Positions 8,463 through 16,056 of a stretch of 20,681 nt of DNA are shown one piece after another. Source of the stretch: an uncultured Porphyromonas sp. (GTDB lineage Bacteria; Bacteroidota; Bacteroidia; Bacteroidales; Porphyromonadaceae); the NCBI GenBank assembly GCA_900538385.1, contig UWSO01000035.1, forward strand, positions 1 to 20,681. Direction: 5' to 3'. The translations under genes were made by a program, and so were the position numbers. The notes beneath the pieces are model-generated. The model was not told where the DNA came from and made no database searches. It saw nothing but the letters and a program-made list of their open reading frames with translations. Every line of letters begins with the position of its first letter. Position 1 is the first letter of the stretch.

Positions 8463-9470
8463 ATGCCTCACCGCCCTATCCTCGCGAAGTCCTACTGGAC
8501 GCTTCCACTGATGGTGCTGCTCCTCTTTGTCGCCATCCTGTCGCTACATGTCGGGGCGCACTCCATCTCTCTCTGGCAGCTCTCGGAGATACTCTCCGAC
8601 CCCACCTCTGTCGAGTACACGATCCTAATGCAGCTACGTCTGCCACGCATCATCAACGCCATCTCCATCGGTGGCGGGCTAAGCCTCTGCGGAGCTATCC
8701 TGCAGGGGCTTTTTCGCAACCCGCTCGTCGAGCCGTACACCCTCGGCATCTCGGGCGGTGCTTCGCTCGGCGTCACGCTCGCCATCGTCTTAGGCTTGTC
8801 CTCCGCCTTCCTGACGCTCCCCGCCTTTGGCTTCATCGGTGCCTTGGTCACCATCTTACTCGTCTATGCCAATAGCTATCAGCGCCACGGACTAAGCGTA
8901 CAGCGCATGCTCCTCGTCGGTGTGATGGTCAGCTTCATGGCTTCGTCAGGCGTCATGCTCCTCCTCTCGGTGGCTCGTGCCGAGCAACTCTCCCGCATCA
9001 TCTTCTGGACGATGGGTTCGCTACAAGAAAGCAAGCCACTCATCGTCTGGGGCTTGCTCCTCTTCACCCTACTCCTCCTAGGAGTGAGCTACCTCTTCGT
9101 GCAGTCGCTCAATGCACTACGTTTAGGCGAACTCAAAGCGCAGCAACTCGGCATCGACACCCGTCGGGTCGTGCTGTGGCTCTTTGTGCTCAGTTCGCTG
9201 CTGACCAGTGCCTGCGTCGCCGTCGCTGGCGTCATCGGCTTCGTCGGGCTGGTCATACCGCAGGCGACACGCATCCTCCTCGGCAATGACTACCGAGTCC
9301 TCCTCGTCGGGAGCTTCATCAATGGCGGCATCTTCCTCATCCTTTGCGATATGTTGGCACGCACCATCCTTTCGCCCATCGAGCTGCCGATAGGTGTCAT
9401 CACTGGCTTGATCGGCGGCATCGCCTTCCTCTACCTCATTCACCGCACCAGACGCTCGCACCAGGTATGA
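8463..9470 (+). CDS. FecCD-family ABC transporter permease (BtuC-like)
   Basis: Inner-membrane permease of the type II importers for cobalamin, heme and iron-siderophores. The 335 residues are mostly hydrophobic and consistent with about ten helices. Family landmarks are LRLPRIINAISIGGGLSLCGAI (helix 2-3, about 59-80), then LQGLFRNPLVEPYTLGISGGASLG (about 81-104), the coupling segment around GVSYLFVQSLNALRLGELKAQQLGI, and GVIGFVGLVIPQATR (about 258-272). The ATG at 8463 gives a normal family length. The stop codon overlaps the ATPase start by 4 nt (ATGA), so the two are translationally coupled. With the lipoprotein and the ATPase it makes a complete importer. Confidence 0.93.
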   Translation: MPHRPILAKSYWTLPLMVLLLFVAILSLHVGAHSISLWQLSEILSDPTSVEYTILMQLRLPRIINAISIGGGLSLCGAILQGLFRNPLVEPYTLGISGGASLGVTLAIVLGLSSAFLTLPAFGFIGALVTILLVYANSYQRHGLSVQRMLLVGVMVSFMASSGVMLLLSVARAEQLSRIIFWTMGSLQESKPLIVWGLLLFTLLLLGVSYLFVQSLNALRLGELKAQQLGIDTRRVVLWLFVLSSLLTSACVAVAGVIGFVGLVIPQATRILLGNDYRVLLVGSFINGGIFLILCDMLARTILSPIELPIGVITGLIGGIAFLYLIHRTRRSHQV

Positions 9471-10252
9471 CCAGCCAGACGATCTTACGTGCTGAGCAGC
9501 TCATCTGTGGCTATGGGCGCAAGGCGGTCATCGGTCCTCTCGACCTCACCATAGCTCGTGGCTCCCTGACCGCCATCATCGGACCTAATGGAGCTGGCAA
9601 AAGTACCTGCTTCAAAAGCCTCACGGGCATCCTGCCCCCGCTCTCTGGAAAGGTCAGCCTACTCAACAAACCCCTCACCCACTACACCCTCCGTGAGCGT
9701 GCTCGCCTCATCTCGATGGTCAATCAGCAGATCATCCCTCAGCCGCTAAGGGTCTACGACTACGTCCTGATGGGGCGACTGCCCTACTTCAAGCGCTTTC
9801 AGATCGGATACAGCGAAGAGGATCACGCACGCTGCACCCACTACATCGAGCGCACCGGCATCGCACGACTAGCCGACAAACGACTCGACGAACTCAGCGG
9901 TGGCGAACAGCAGATGGTCGCCATAGCACAAGCACTCACGCAGGAGCCGCAGCTCCTGCTACTCGACGAGCCGATCTCGCATCTAGACATCGGCTACACG
10001 AGCGAGATCATGCAGCTCCTCGAGACGCTCCACGCAGAGGGGCTGACGATCCTAATGATCCTTCACGACATCAACGTAGCCTCCGAATACTGCGAGGAAC
10101 TGATCCTCTTCGGACCCGATGGCCTGCTCGCGCACGGAAAGCCCCAGACGGTCCTCACCACGGCGCACCTCCAGGCGGCCTACCACACTAGCGTCCTTGT
10201 CCAGCCCGCCCCCGCCTCCGGCCGACCCTACATCTACCCCCAGCGTCGCTAG
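9467..10252 (+). CDS. ABC transporter ATP-binding protein, FepC/BtuD-like
   Basis: Cytoplasmic ATPase that powers the importer. The product has 261 residues when started at the ATG at 9467, which overlaps the permease stop by 4 nt. An in-frame ATG at 9344 would place 41 residues inside the permease gene and gives a sequence unlike any ABC protein start. Motifs: Walker A GPNGAGKST (39-47), a Q-loop Gln in MVNQQ, signature LSGGEQQ (143-149), Walker B LLLLDEP with Asp167/Glu168, and switch His200 in ILHD. The order and the SMVNQQ...YDYVLMGRLPYF segment are typical of the iron-siderophore/cobalamin subgroup. It is the last gene of the plus-strand series. Transcription meets the convergent DUF2442-HTH gene 24 nt after its stop. 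Confidence 0.94.
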   Translation: MTSQTILRAEQLICGYGRKAVIGPLDLTIARGSLTAIIGPNGAGKSTCFKSLTGILPPLSGKVSLLNKPLTHYTLRERARLISMVNQQIIPQPLRVYDYVLMGRLPYFKRFQIGYSEEDHARCTHYIERTGIARLADKRLDELSGGEQQMVAIAQALTQEPQLLLLDEPISHLDIGYTSEIMQLLETLHAEGLTILMILHDINVASEYCEELILFGPDGLLAHGKPQTVLTTAHLQAAYHTSVLVQPAPASGRPYIYPQRR

Positions 10253-10253
10253 C

Positions 10254-10274
10254 CAGACGCTCCCGCATCGTCTG
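10254..10274. terminator. Short hairpin between convergent genes, possible weak bidirectional terminator
   Basis: CAGACG (10254-10259) and CGTCTG (10269-10274) form a 6-bp stem with a 9-nt loop that almost exactly fills the 23-nt gap between the ABC ATPase and the convergent DUF2442-HTH gene. No T-tract flanks it on either strand, so terminator activity is uncertain. Confidence 0.35.
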
Positions 10275-10275
10275 T

Positions 10276-10683
10276 CTATAGCGACACCGCTAGCAAGCTC
10301 TCACCGATGCTCTGTATCTCCTCTTGTATCTGCTCCATACGCTCTCTCGATGGAGTCTTGCGCCCACTGATATACTGCGCAAAAAGACTCTGCGAGATGC
10401 CTAGCCTGCGGGCTACGGCTGATGCGTTTAGCTCAGGGTTCGCTTGGAAGAATCGATATAAGCTGGTAAACTCCTTCGTATCGAAGAAGCCCTCAAAGCT
10501 TAAGTCCTCGTTAATACTCTCCCAGTGAATGCCCTCTGCGCTTAGTTCGTATGCCTCCCGCTCTTCGAGCGTGGCATACCTTAGTCGGGGGTAGTCGGCA
10601 AAGTTTGCAGACCTCTGATTACCCTCCTTATCCTCGACCCATATAGCGGTAGGAGTCGTCCATACTCGTTTAATTTCTCTCAT
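10276..10683 (-). CDS. DUF2442 protein with C-terminal helix-turn-helix, antitoxin-like
   Basis: The 135-residue product has an N-terminal DUF2442 fold (about 1-67), recognised by the ending EGIHWESINEDLSFEGFF. A C-terminal helix-turn-helix (about 86-112) reads NASAVARRLGISQSLFAQYI followed by SGRKTPS, a Cro/XRE-type DNA-binding unit. I chose the ATG at 10683 (MREIKRVW) because DUF2442 starts there. An upstream in-frame ATG at 10749 would add 22 Ser-rich residues lying within the DUF4160 gene. The start overlaps the end of the DUF4160 gene by 14 nt, so the two are coupled. Inference: this is the DNA-binding partner of the DUF4160 protein and represses their common promoter through the palindrome at 10956-10973. 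DUF4160/DUF2442 pairs recur in bacterial genomes and have a toxin-antitoxin-like layout, but I know of no settled biochemical function. Confidence 0.82.
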   Translation of the reverse strand: MREIKRVWTTPTAIWVEDKEGNQRSANFADYPRLRYATLEEREAYELSAEGIHWESINEDLSFEGFFDTKEFTSLYRFFQANPELNASAVARRLGISQSLFAQYISGRKTPSRERMEQIQEEIQSIGESLLAVSL

Positions 10684-10927
10684 ATCGTCTGTCACTGTTG
10701 AAGTAAATGAGCCACTGCTCGATGATATGCTCCCTATTCTCCACAACAATCTGCTCCAATAGTCTCAATTCGTGAGCCTTGACACCGCTACTAGACACTA
10801 GAGCCACCGTGGGGAAGAGGTCAAACTTGGCTCTACTGTTGCCCTTGATGGCGTGAACGTGTATCGGCTCGTGGTCGTTTGAGTAAAACATAAAGCGGTA
10901 CCCATATAGCGTGAAGATCGTCGGCAT
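10670..10927 (-). CDS. DUF4160 protein, putative partner (toxin-like) of the DUF2442-HTH protein
   Basis: An 85-residue protein with the DUF4160 hallmark MPTIF...YGYRFMFYSNDHEP followed by IHVHAIKG, giving a His-rich HxPxHxHA cluster at about residues 19-26. The second half is helical (HELRLLEQIVVENREHIIEQW), also typical of the family. The start is set at ATG 10927 rather than ATG 10978. A TAnnTTTG promoter box (10955-10948 read on the minus strand) lies between them, so a transcript from it could not include the upstream ATG, and family members usually start MPxI. The 3' end overlaps the DUF2442-HTH gene by 14 nt. The gene is first in a two-gene unit convergent with the ABC operon. The conserved His residues might serve in catalysis or metal binding. 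Toxin activity is a guess from gene layout, not from known chemistry. Confidence 0.82.
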   Translation of the reverse strand: MPTIFTLYGYRFMFYSNDHEPIHVHAIKGNSRAKFDLFPTVALVSSSGVKAHELRLLEQIVVENREHIIEQWLIYFNSDRRYERN

Positions 10928-10947
10928 CTGTTTGTCGTTTGCTACTG

Positions 10948-10978
10948 CAAAGATAGGTAATAGTTTTATTACCTGCAA
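10948..10978 (-). promoter_or_regulatory. Promoter of the DUF4160/DUF2442-HTH pair with an operator-like palindrome
   Basis: On the minus strand, TATCTTTG (10955-10948) matches TAnnTTTG, and a TTG (10978-10976) lies 20 nt upstream as a -33 element. The spacer contains GGTAATA-AAAC-TATTACC (10973-10956), a perfect 7+7 nt inverted repeat with a 4-nt centre filling 18 of the 20 spacer bases. A dimeric repressor bound here would block polymerase. The predicted transcript starts roughly 15 nt before the DUF4160 ATG at 10927. Confidence 0.75.
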
Positions 10979-11222
10979 GCGGTCAGAGCAATGGCAGTGA
11001 GCGGGCTATCATTTCATCCATCTTACCTCGGCTAGAGTTCTAGGATCGACCACGCTCGTTTAAGTATACCACCCAATGCGCCTGAGACATTGGTGCCAAT
11101 AGGGTGAAACTAGAGTGCCACCACCTGTTGGCACTACAGTTTCTCCCGCATGGAACTAGAGTTTCTTCCGTAGGAAACTGTTGGCGGGCAGGCTACGACC
11201 GAGTTAATCGCTCAGATTTCGG
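10979..11222. other. Non-coding region with degenerate repeats upstream of folD
   Basis: No gene is supported between the DUF4160 promoter and the folD promoter. Small inverted repeats occur: ATTGG-TG-CCAAT near 11090-11101 and GTGCCA/TGGCAC (11115-11120 with 11129-11134). A pair of imperfect 22-nt tandem units lies at 11130-11173. The reading frame at 11104-11292 has no recognisable protein features and spans the folD promoter, so it is not taken as a gene. Confidence 0.55.
11130..11173. repeat. Two imperfect 22-nt tandem units
   Basis: The units at 11130-11151 and 11152-11173 agree at 17 of 22 positions and share the pattern GG(C/A)ACTA(C/G)AGTTTCT(C/T)CCG. A partial third unit may follow (GAAACTGTTGGCGG). 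GTTTC at 11161-11165 and GAAAC just after 11173 could form a hairpin. The look is of a decayed intergenic repeat rather than a regulatory site. Confidence 0.5.
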
Positions 11223-11230
11223 TATCTTTG
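11223..11230 (+). promoter_or_regulatory. Bacteroidota -7 promoter box for folD-mfd
   Basis: TATCTTTG matches TAnnTTTG. The nearest -33 candidate is only a weak TTAATC-like stretch around 11204. A leader of about 90 nt separates the predicted start of transcription from the folD ATG at 11326. The end of the leader is A/T rich without a Shine-Dalgarno motif. Confidence 0.65.
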
Positions 11231-11325
11231 TACGGCAACTTTGCGGAGGAAGATGTCACAATGGTGGCTTGACACCTCGCGATCAAGAGTAGAACAACAC
11301 AATTTATCTATACAAATACCACTCT

Positions 11326-12219
11326 ATGACACAAGAATCATTCATTCGCCTAGATGGCAAGACCACTGCGACCGAGATCAAGAAAGAGATCGCCCAGGAG
11401 GTACAGCAGATGGTCGCTGCGGGGCAGCGCCCGCCCTGTCTAGGTGCTATCATCGTGGGGCATGATGGTGCCAGCGAGACCTACATTGCGAGCAAGATCA
11501 AGGCTTGCGAAGAGGTCGGCTTCATCTCTCTGACGAAGCGCTTTGACGAGTCCATCACCCAGGAGGAGCTCATCGCTGAGATCGAGCAGCTCAACAAAGA
11601 CCCCGAGGTAGATGGCTTTATCGTCCAGCTACCACTGCCGAAGCATATTGATGAGCAGGCGGTCATTCACGCTGTAGACTACCGCAAGGATGTGGACGGA
11701 TTCCACCCGATCAACGTGGGGCTCCTCAGCCTTGGAGAGCCGTGCCTCGTACCTGCTACGCCTAAGGGGGTTATCGAGCTACTCAAGCACTACAACATTA
11801 GCACAGAGGGCAAGCATGTGGTGGTCCTCGGACGAAGCAACATCGTGGGCAAGCCGATCGCTCAGCTCTTCCTCCAGAAGGGTGCTCAGGGCAATGCGAC
11901 CGTAACGATCTGCCACAGCCGTACGAAGGACATTGCCTCCATCTGCCGTCAGGCTGACATCGTGGTCGCGGCTATTGGCATCCCGCTCTTTGTCAAGAAG
12001 GAGATGGTCAAGGAGGGCGCCATCGTCATTGACGTGGGCATCACACGTGTGCCCGACGCAACGAAGAAGAGCGGCTCTCGCATCGTGGGCGATGTCGACT
12101 TTGACGAGGTAGCTCCGCTCTGCTCCTACATCACGCCTGTGCCAGGCGGTGTAGGTCCTATGACGATCATCACGCTGATGCGCAATACGATCCTGGCTCG
12201 CCAGCTGCGCCAGAAGTAA
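11326..12219 (+). CDS. folD: Bifunctional methylenetetrahydrofolate dehydrogenase/cyclohydrolase FolD
   Basis: Interconverts 5,10-methylene-, methenyl- and 10-formyl-tetrahydrofolate in one-carbon metabolism, using NADP; a cytoplasmic dimer. The 297-residue product has YIASKIKACEEVGF with the catalytic Lys57 (E. coli Lys54 in YVASKxKACEE), the substrate loop DVDGFHPINVG, the dinucleotide motif GRSNIVGKP (169-177) and the C-terminal PVPGGVGPMT (271-280). Length and all key residues are normal. The start follows an A-rich leader (AATACCACTCT) without a Shine-Dalgarno. The mfd ATG lies 9 nt after the stop, so the two form a transcription unit from the TAnnTTTG box at 11223. No functional link between the two genes is known to me. 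Confidence 0.97.
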   Translation: MTQESFIRLDGKTTATEIKKEIAQEVQQMVAAGQRPPCLGAIIVGHDGASETYIASKIKACEEVGFISLTKRFDESITQEELIAEIEQLNKDPEVDGFIVQLPLPKHIDEQAVIHAVDYRKDVDGFHPINVGLLSLGEPCLVPATPKGVIELLKHYNISTEGKHVVVLGRSNIVGKPIAQLFLQKGAQGNATVTICHSRTKDIASICRQADIVVAAIGIPLFVKKEMVKEGAIVIDVGITRVPDATKKSGSRIVGDVDFDEVAPLCSYITPVPGGVGPMTIITLMRNTILARQLRQK

Positions 12220-12228
12220 TCTCTCCCT

Positions 12229-15200
12229 ATGCCCCTCCTCGATCTCTGGCACGATCACCCGCGCATCGTAGAGCTTCGCCAAGCCCTACAGCAGGATCAT
12301 TGTGTAGAGCTCGAGGGGGTGACCGCCTCGGCGCCTGCCTTTATCCTCGCCACCTTGGTGCGTGAGCACCCTTATCTGGTGATTGCCGAGGATGCTGATA
12401 GTGCGGGCTATATGCTGGGCGACCTAGAGGCTCTAGGGGTCAAAGCTTACTACTACCCCTCAGCCTTCAATAGACATATTAAGTATGGTCAGCGAGAGCC
12501 GGCGCAGGAGGTCTTGCGTGCCGAACTGCTCGCCTGTCTTGCTGCGGGCGACACCCCGCTGATCGTCTCTTACCCCGAAGCTCTCGCCGAGGCGATACCC
12601 TCCCAGCAGGAGGTCGCGCAGAGCTGCTTTACGCTCAGCGTAGGCGATGTGGTCTCTCGTGACACGCTGCGAGAGCGACTACTCAAGGAGGGTTTCGAAG
12701 AGGTGGACTACGTCTACAGTCCTGGACAAGTGGTCTACCGAGGTAGTCTTGTAGACATCTTCTCTTACGGGAGCACCTATCCGTATCGCATCGACTTCTT
12801 TGACGATGAGATCGATAGCATACGCCGCTTTGACATTGAGAGCCAGCTCTCTGTGGATCAGTGCGAGCGTGCCGAGATCGCCCCCGCACTACAGATCAAA
12901 GGCGATGCCAGTGGCGGGGAGACCTCGCTCTTGTCGCTCCTATCCCCTGACTACCAACTCTGGGTCAGTCGCTACGAGTCGCTCGCTGAGCAGTGGAGAG
13001 CGCTCTACGATGCGGAGCTGGAGTTAGAGTACGAGGGAGCTTTTGCCACGCAGGAGGAGATGCGGGCTCTGCTACTACCCCCTGACAAACTCACGGCTGA
13101 AGTGGCGAAGCGCACGAAGATCCTAGGCACTCCAACGAAAGGACTGTCGATCGTTGACCAGCGGATCACCTTTGCGACCAAGCCACAGCTACTGATCCAT
13201 CGGCACTTTGACCTATTAGTCGAGGAGTTGCAGGTGCGCAAGCGGGGCTTCTTCAAGAGCTTCTTCCTCTCCGAGTCGTCTGCACAGGCGCAGCGTCTCA
13301 AGGAGATCCTCATCGAGCGCGAAGCCGAAGAGTTGCTCCCCGAGTGGGTGCCACTAGTCGTTCACGAGGGCTTTGAGGATAAAGACTTGGACGTCTTGCT
13401 CCTGACCGATCATCAGATCTTCGACCGCTACCACCACTACCAGCTCAAGAGTGACCGCATACGCAATGCCGATGCGGCGATCTCGCTCAAGGAGCTACAC
13501 GCTATCTCGCCCGGCGACTACATCGTCCACAGCGACCACGGCGTAGGTCAGTTTGACGGACTCCTGACCACTGAGGTAGACGGCAAGCCGCGTGAGGTGG
13601 TCAAGTTGGTTTACCAGAACAAAGATGTGCTCCTCGTGAGCATTCACAGCCTGCACAAGCTCTCGAAGTACCAGGCGCAAGAGGAGGGTGAGCCACAGCT
13701 CAGTAAACTAGGCACGGGTGCCTGGACAAGGCTGAAAGAGCGCGCGAAGACCAAGATCAAGTCGATCGCTCGTGACCTCATTGCGCTCTATGCAGCACGC
13801 AAGGAGCAGCCCGGCTTTGCCTTTTCGCCCGATAGCTACCTGCAGCACGAGATGGAGGCTTCTTTTGCCTATGAGGAGACGCCCGACCAATTGAAAGCGA
13901 TCGAGCAGATCAAGGCGGATATGGAGAGTAATCGTCCGATGGATCGACTGGTCTGCGGCGACGTGGGCTTTGGCAAGACGGAGGTGGCGATACGAGCTGC
14001 CTTCAAGGCGGTCGCCGACAGCAAGCAGGTGGCGGTCCTGGTGCCGACGACAATCCTAGCTTACCAGCACTACCAGACCTTTAGCCAGCGACTCGAGGGG
14101 TTGCCCTGCCGTATCGAGTATCTTTCAAGAGCTAAGAGCGACAAGCAGTCGAAAGCGATTCTAGCGGACCTGGCGGAGGGACGGGTAGACATATTAATAG
14201 GTACGCACCGACTACTGGGCAAAGGGGTCGCCTTCAAGTCGCTCGGGCTACTCATCATAGACGAAGAGCAGAAGTTTGGCGTCAAGGCTAAGGAGCAGCT
14301 CCGCAAGCTTCAGGTCAACGTAGATACGCTCACGCTCTCGGCGACACCGATACCCCGTACCCTGCAGTTCTCCCTAATGGGTGCTCGTGACCTCTCCAAT
14401 ATCAATACGCCTCCGCGGAATCGTCAGCCGGTCACGACACGACTCATTCGCTGGTCACAAGAGACCATCGCTGATGCCATTGGTTATGAGTTGGCACGCC
14501 ACGGACAGGTCTTCTTCGTGCACAACCGCATCGAGTCGATCCACGGTGTGGCGGGACAGATCGAGGAGTGCGTTCCCGGCATTCGCATAGCGATCGCTCA
14601 CGGGCGTTTGACCCCGAGCGAGACGGAGCGGATACTCCTAGACTTTGCCGAGCACAAGTACGACCTGCTCCTAGCCACGACGATCATCGAGAACGGTATC
14701 GATATGCCCAATGTCAATACGATTTTCATCAACTCCGCCCATCGCTATGGTCTGAGCGACCTGCACCAGCTCCGTGGGCGTGTGGGGCGTGGTAGCCAGC
14801 GGGCTTACTGCTACCTGATCACCCCTCCCCTAGGCACCCTCACGGAGGCTGCCGCACGGCGTGTCAAGGCTATCGAGAGCTTCTCCGACCTGGGTAGCGG
14901 TATGCGCATCGCTCTGCAGGATCTAGACATACGAGGTGCGGGCAACATATTAGGTACAGAGCAAAGTGGCTTCATCGCGGACCTAGGCTTCGAGACTTAT
15001 CGCAAAGTCTTTGAGGAGGCGGTACGGGAGGTCAAACAGGAGGACTTTGCGGCGCTCTTTGCCGCTCAGACGGAGCAACAGGCGGAGCTGGGCAATGCGC
15101 TCACCGATACCACAATCGACACCGACCTAGACCTCTCCCTACCCCACGAATACATCCCGCAAGACAGCGAGCGCATCTTGCTCTACCGTGAACTGGACGA

Positions 15201-15582
15201 GCTGGAGAGCGACCGCGAACTAAAAGCGTTTGCCGATCGCCTGCGAGACCGCTTTGGCGCACTACCACCGCAGACCAAGGGGCTTCTCATGGTGCCACGT
15301 CTGCGACGGCTAGCCAGCCACCTCGGCATCGTCAAGGTGTCGCTGCGTCGTGAGCAGATGATCCTCTTCCTCCCGCCCAGCAGCTCGGCATACTATCAGA
15401 GCAAAGCCTTCGACATACTCCTCAAGAGCGTGGCTAGCTACGGTAAAGCGTGCGAAGTGCGCGAGTCCCGTGAGGGTCACCGCAGCGTCAAGTGGCATAA
15501 CGTCACCTCCGTCTACCAAGCCGACAAGATCCTCTCGACGCTCTACAAAGCGCTCTTCGCTCGTCCTGACCAGCAGACTTAG
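12229..15582 (+). CDS. mfd: Transcription-repair coupling factor Mfd
   Basis: DNA translocase that removes RNA polymerase stalled at lesions and recruits UvrA. The 1117-residue product has a UvrB-like N-terminal part (about 1-330). The CarD-like RNA polymerase interaction domain begins around Tyr431 (YIVHSDHGVGQFDGL). A RecG-like superfamily 2 motor follows, with Walker A GDVGFGKT (577-584, Lys583) and motif II DEEQ (678-681). Motif III is TLSATPIPRTL and the conserved motor end is LRGRVGRGSQRAYCYL. The C-terminal TRCF domain (about 980-1110) completes it. Length is near the family norm (about 1110-1170). It starts 9 nt after folD. A strong terminator follows about 60 nt after the stop. Confidence 0.97.
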   Translation: MPLLDLWHDHPRIVELRQALQQDHCVELEGVTASAPAFILATLVREHPYLVIAEDADSAGYMLGDLEALGVKAYYYPSAFNRHIKYGQREPAQEVLRAELLACLAAGDTPLIVSYPEALAEAIPSQQEVAQSCFTLSVGDVVSRDTLRERLLKEGFEEVDYVYSPGQVVYRGSLVDIFSYGSTYPYRIDFFDDEIDSIRRFDIESQLSVDQCERAEIAPALQIKGDASGGETSLLSLLSPDYQLWVSRYESLAEQWRALYDAELELEYEGAFATQEEMRALLLPPDKLTAEVAKRTKILGTPTKGLSIVDQRITFATKPQLLIHRHFDLLVEELQVRKRGFFKSFFLSESSAQAQRLKEILIEREAEELLPEWVPLVVHEGFEDKDLDVLLLTDHQIFDRYHHYQLKSDRIRNADAAISLKELHAISPGDYIVHSDHGVGQFDGLLTTEVDGKPREVVKLVYQNKDVLLVSIHSLHKLSKYQAQEEGEPQLSKLGTGAWTRLKERAKTKIKSIARDLIALYAARKEQPGFAFSPDSYLQHEMEASFAYEETPDQLKAIEQIKADMESNRPMDRLVCGDVGFGKTEVAIRAAFKAVADSKQVAVLVPTTILAYQHYQTFSQRLEGLPCRIEYLSRAKSDKQSKAILADLAEGRVDILIGTHRLLGKGVAFKSLGLLIIDEEQKFGVKAKEQLRKLQVNVDTLTLSATPIPRTLQFSLMGARDLSNINTPPRNRQPVTTRLIRWSQETIADAIGYELARHGQVFFVHNRIESIHGVAGQIEECVPGIRIAIAHGRLTPSETERILLDFAEHKYDLLLATTIIENGIDMPNVNTIFINSAHRYGLSDLHQLRGRVGRGSQRAYCYLITPPLGTLTEAAARRVKAIESFSDLGSGMRIALQDLDIRGAGNILGTEQSGFIADLGFETYRKVFEEAVREVKQEDFAALFAAQTEQQAELGNALTDTTIDTDLDLSLPHEYIPQDSERILLYRELDELESDRELKAFADRLRDRFGALPPQTKGLLMVPRLRRLASHLGIVKVSLRREQMILFLPPSSSAYYQSKAFDILLKSVASYGKACEVRESREGHRSVKWHNVTSVYQADKILSTLYKALFARPDQQT

Positions 15583-15643
15583 CTACAAGCTTTTACCTTC
15601 AAGTAGCCGAAGGGCAGGGCTGACGCATACAATCTTTACTCAA

Positions 15644-15691
15644 TCTCCACGGAGGGAATCTCGAAATTCCTCCGTGGGGATTTTTTATTTT
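15644..15691 (+). terminator. Rho-independent terminator of folD-mfd
   Basis: CCACGGAGG (15647-15655) pairs with CCTCCGTGG (15669-15677). The stem extends outward by TCT/GGA and inward, past one bulged G, by AAT/ATT around a CTCGAA loop. Six T, then A and four T follow from 15681. Its GAGG-AAT-TCGA-ATT-CCTC core has the same design as the inverted repeats just downstream. Confidence 0.88.
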
Positions 15692-15830
15692 CCATCGAGG
15701 TATGGAAAATTTCTTCGGACGTATGATTTCATTCTTCCGAAGTTTCATTTGATTCTTCCGAAGAATTTTTTCGTTCCTCCGAGGAAATCGAAATTTCCTC
15801 GGGAGCTATTTGGGAAATTCCTCGGGAAGA
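15687..15830. repeat. Cluster of related inverted and direct repeats between mfd and rng
   Basis: At least three stems are visible. ATTTTCCA/TGGAAAAT pairs 15687-15694 with 15703-15710. TTCTTCGGA (15711-15719) pairs with TCCGAAGAA (15757-15765), followed by T6. CCGAGGAAAT (15779-15788) pairs with ATTTCCTCGG (15793-15802) around CGAA. Direct repeats also occur: TTT(C/G)ATTCTTCCGAAG at 15727-15742 and 15748-15763 (15 of 16 identical, period 21), and AATTTCCTCGGGA-like copies at 15792-15804 and 15815-15828. No gene is supported in 15583-15962. The function is unknown; a decayed mobile repeat or a stacked terminator zone are both possible. Confidence 0.75.
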
Positions 15831-15962
15831 ATCCGAATCATCGGAGATGTAGGCGTAATAAGAGACAATTTGTAGCCACTGTGTAGCGATACTCGTACCG
15901 TGTATCCCCGTTATCGTCATGCTAAGCTTGCGGCTGCAAGATCTGACTAGGGCTAATAACAA

Positions 15963-16005
15963 AAGAGTCCCCACGAGGAGCAAATACGCTCTCGTAGGGA
16001 CTCTT
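15963..16005 (-). terminator. Rho-independent terminator of rng
   Basis: AAGAGTCCC...ACGAG...AGC (15963-15981) pairs with GCT...CTCGT...GGGACTCTT (15988-16005) around AAATAC, with one mismatch and one bulge. On the minus strand it is followed by a T-rich run (CTTTTGTTATT). On the plus strand the following TCTATTTATATT is weaker, so it serves mainly the minus-strand rng. Another hairpin (CTACCACAC with GTGTGGGTAG, 16022-16050) lies right after the rng stop. Confidence 0.8.
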
Positions 16006-16056
16006 CTATTTATATTAAGAACTACCACACGATGAAGGAGTGTGGGTAGCTCGTTG

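Noticed and set aside
9344..9466. Upstream ATG giving a 302-residue ABC ATPase
   Set aside because: The extra 41 residues come from another frame of the permease gene and are unlike ABC proteins. The ATG at 9467 gives the standard start and a 4-nt overlap.
10928..10978. Upstream ATG adding 17 residues to the DUF4160 protein
   Set aside because: The predicted promoter box lies inside this stretch, so a transcript from it could not include that start codon; the family usually begins MPxI as at 10927.
11104..11292. 62-residue plus-strand frame upstream of folD
   Set aside because: It runs through the degenerate repeats and the folD promoter and shows no protein-family features.
15687..15830. 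CRISPR array
   Set aside because: The repeats are short, differ in sequence, form nested stems, and have no regular spacers. No cas genes are present in the window.
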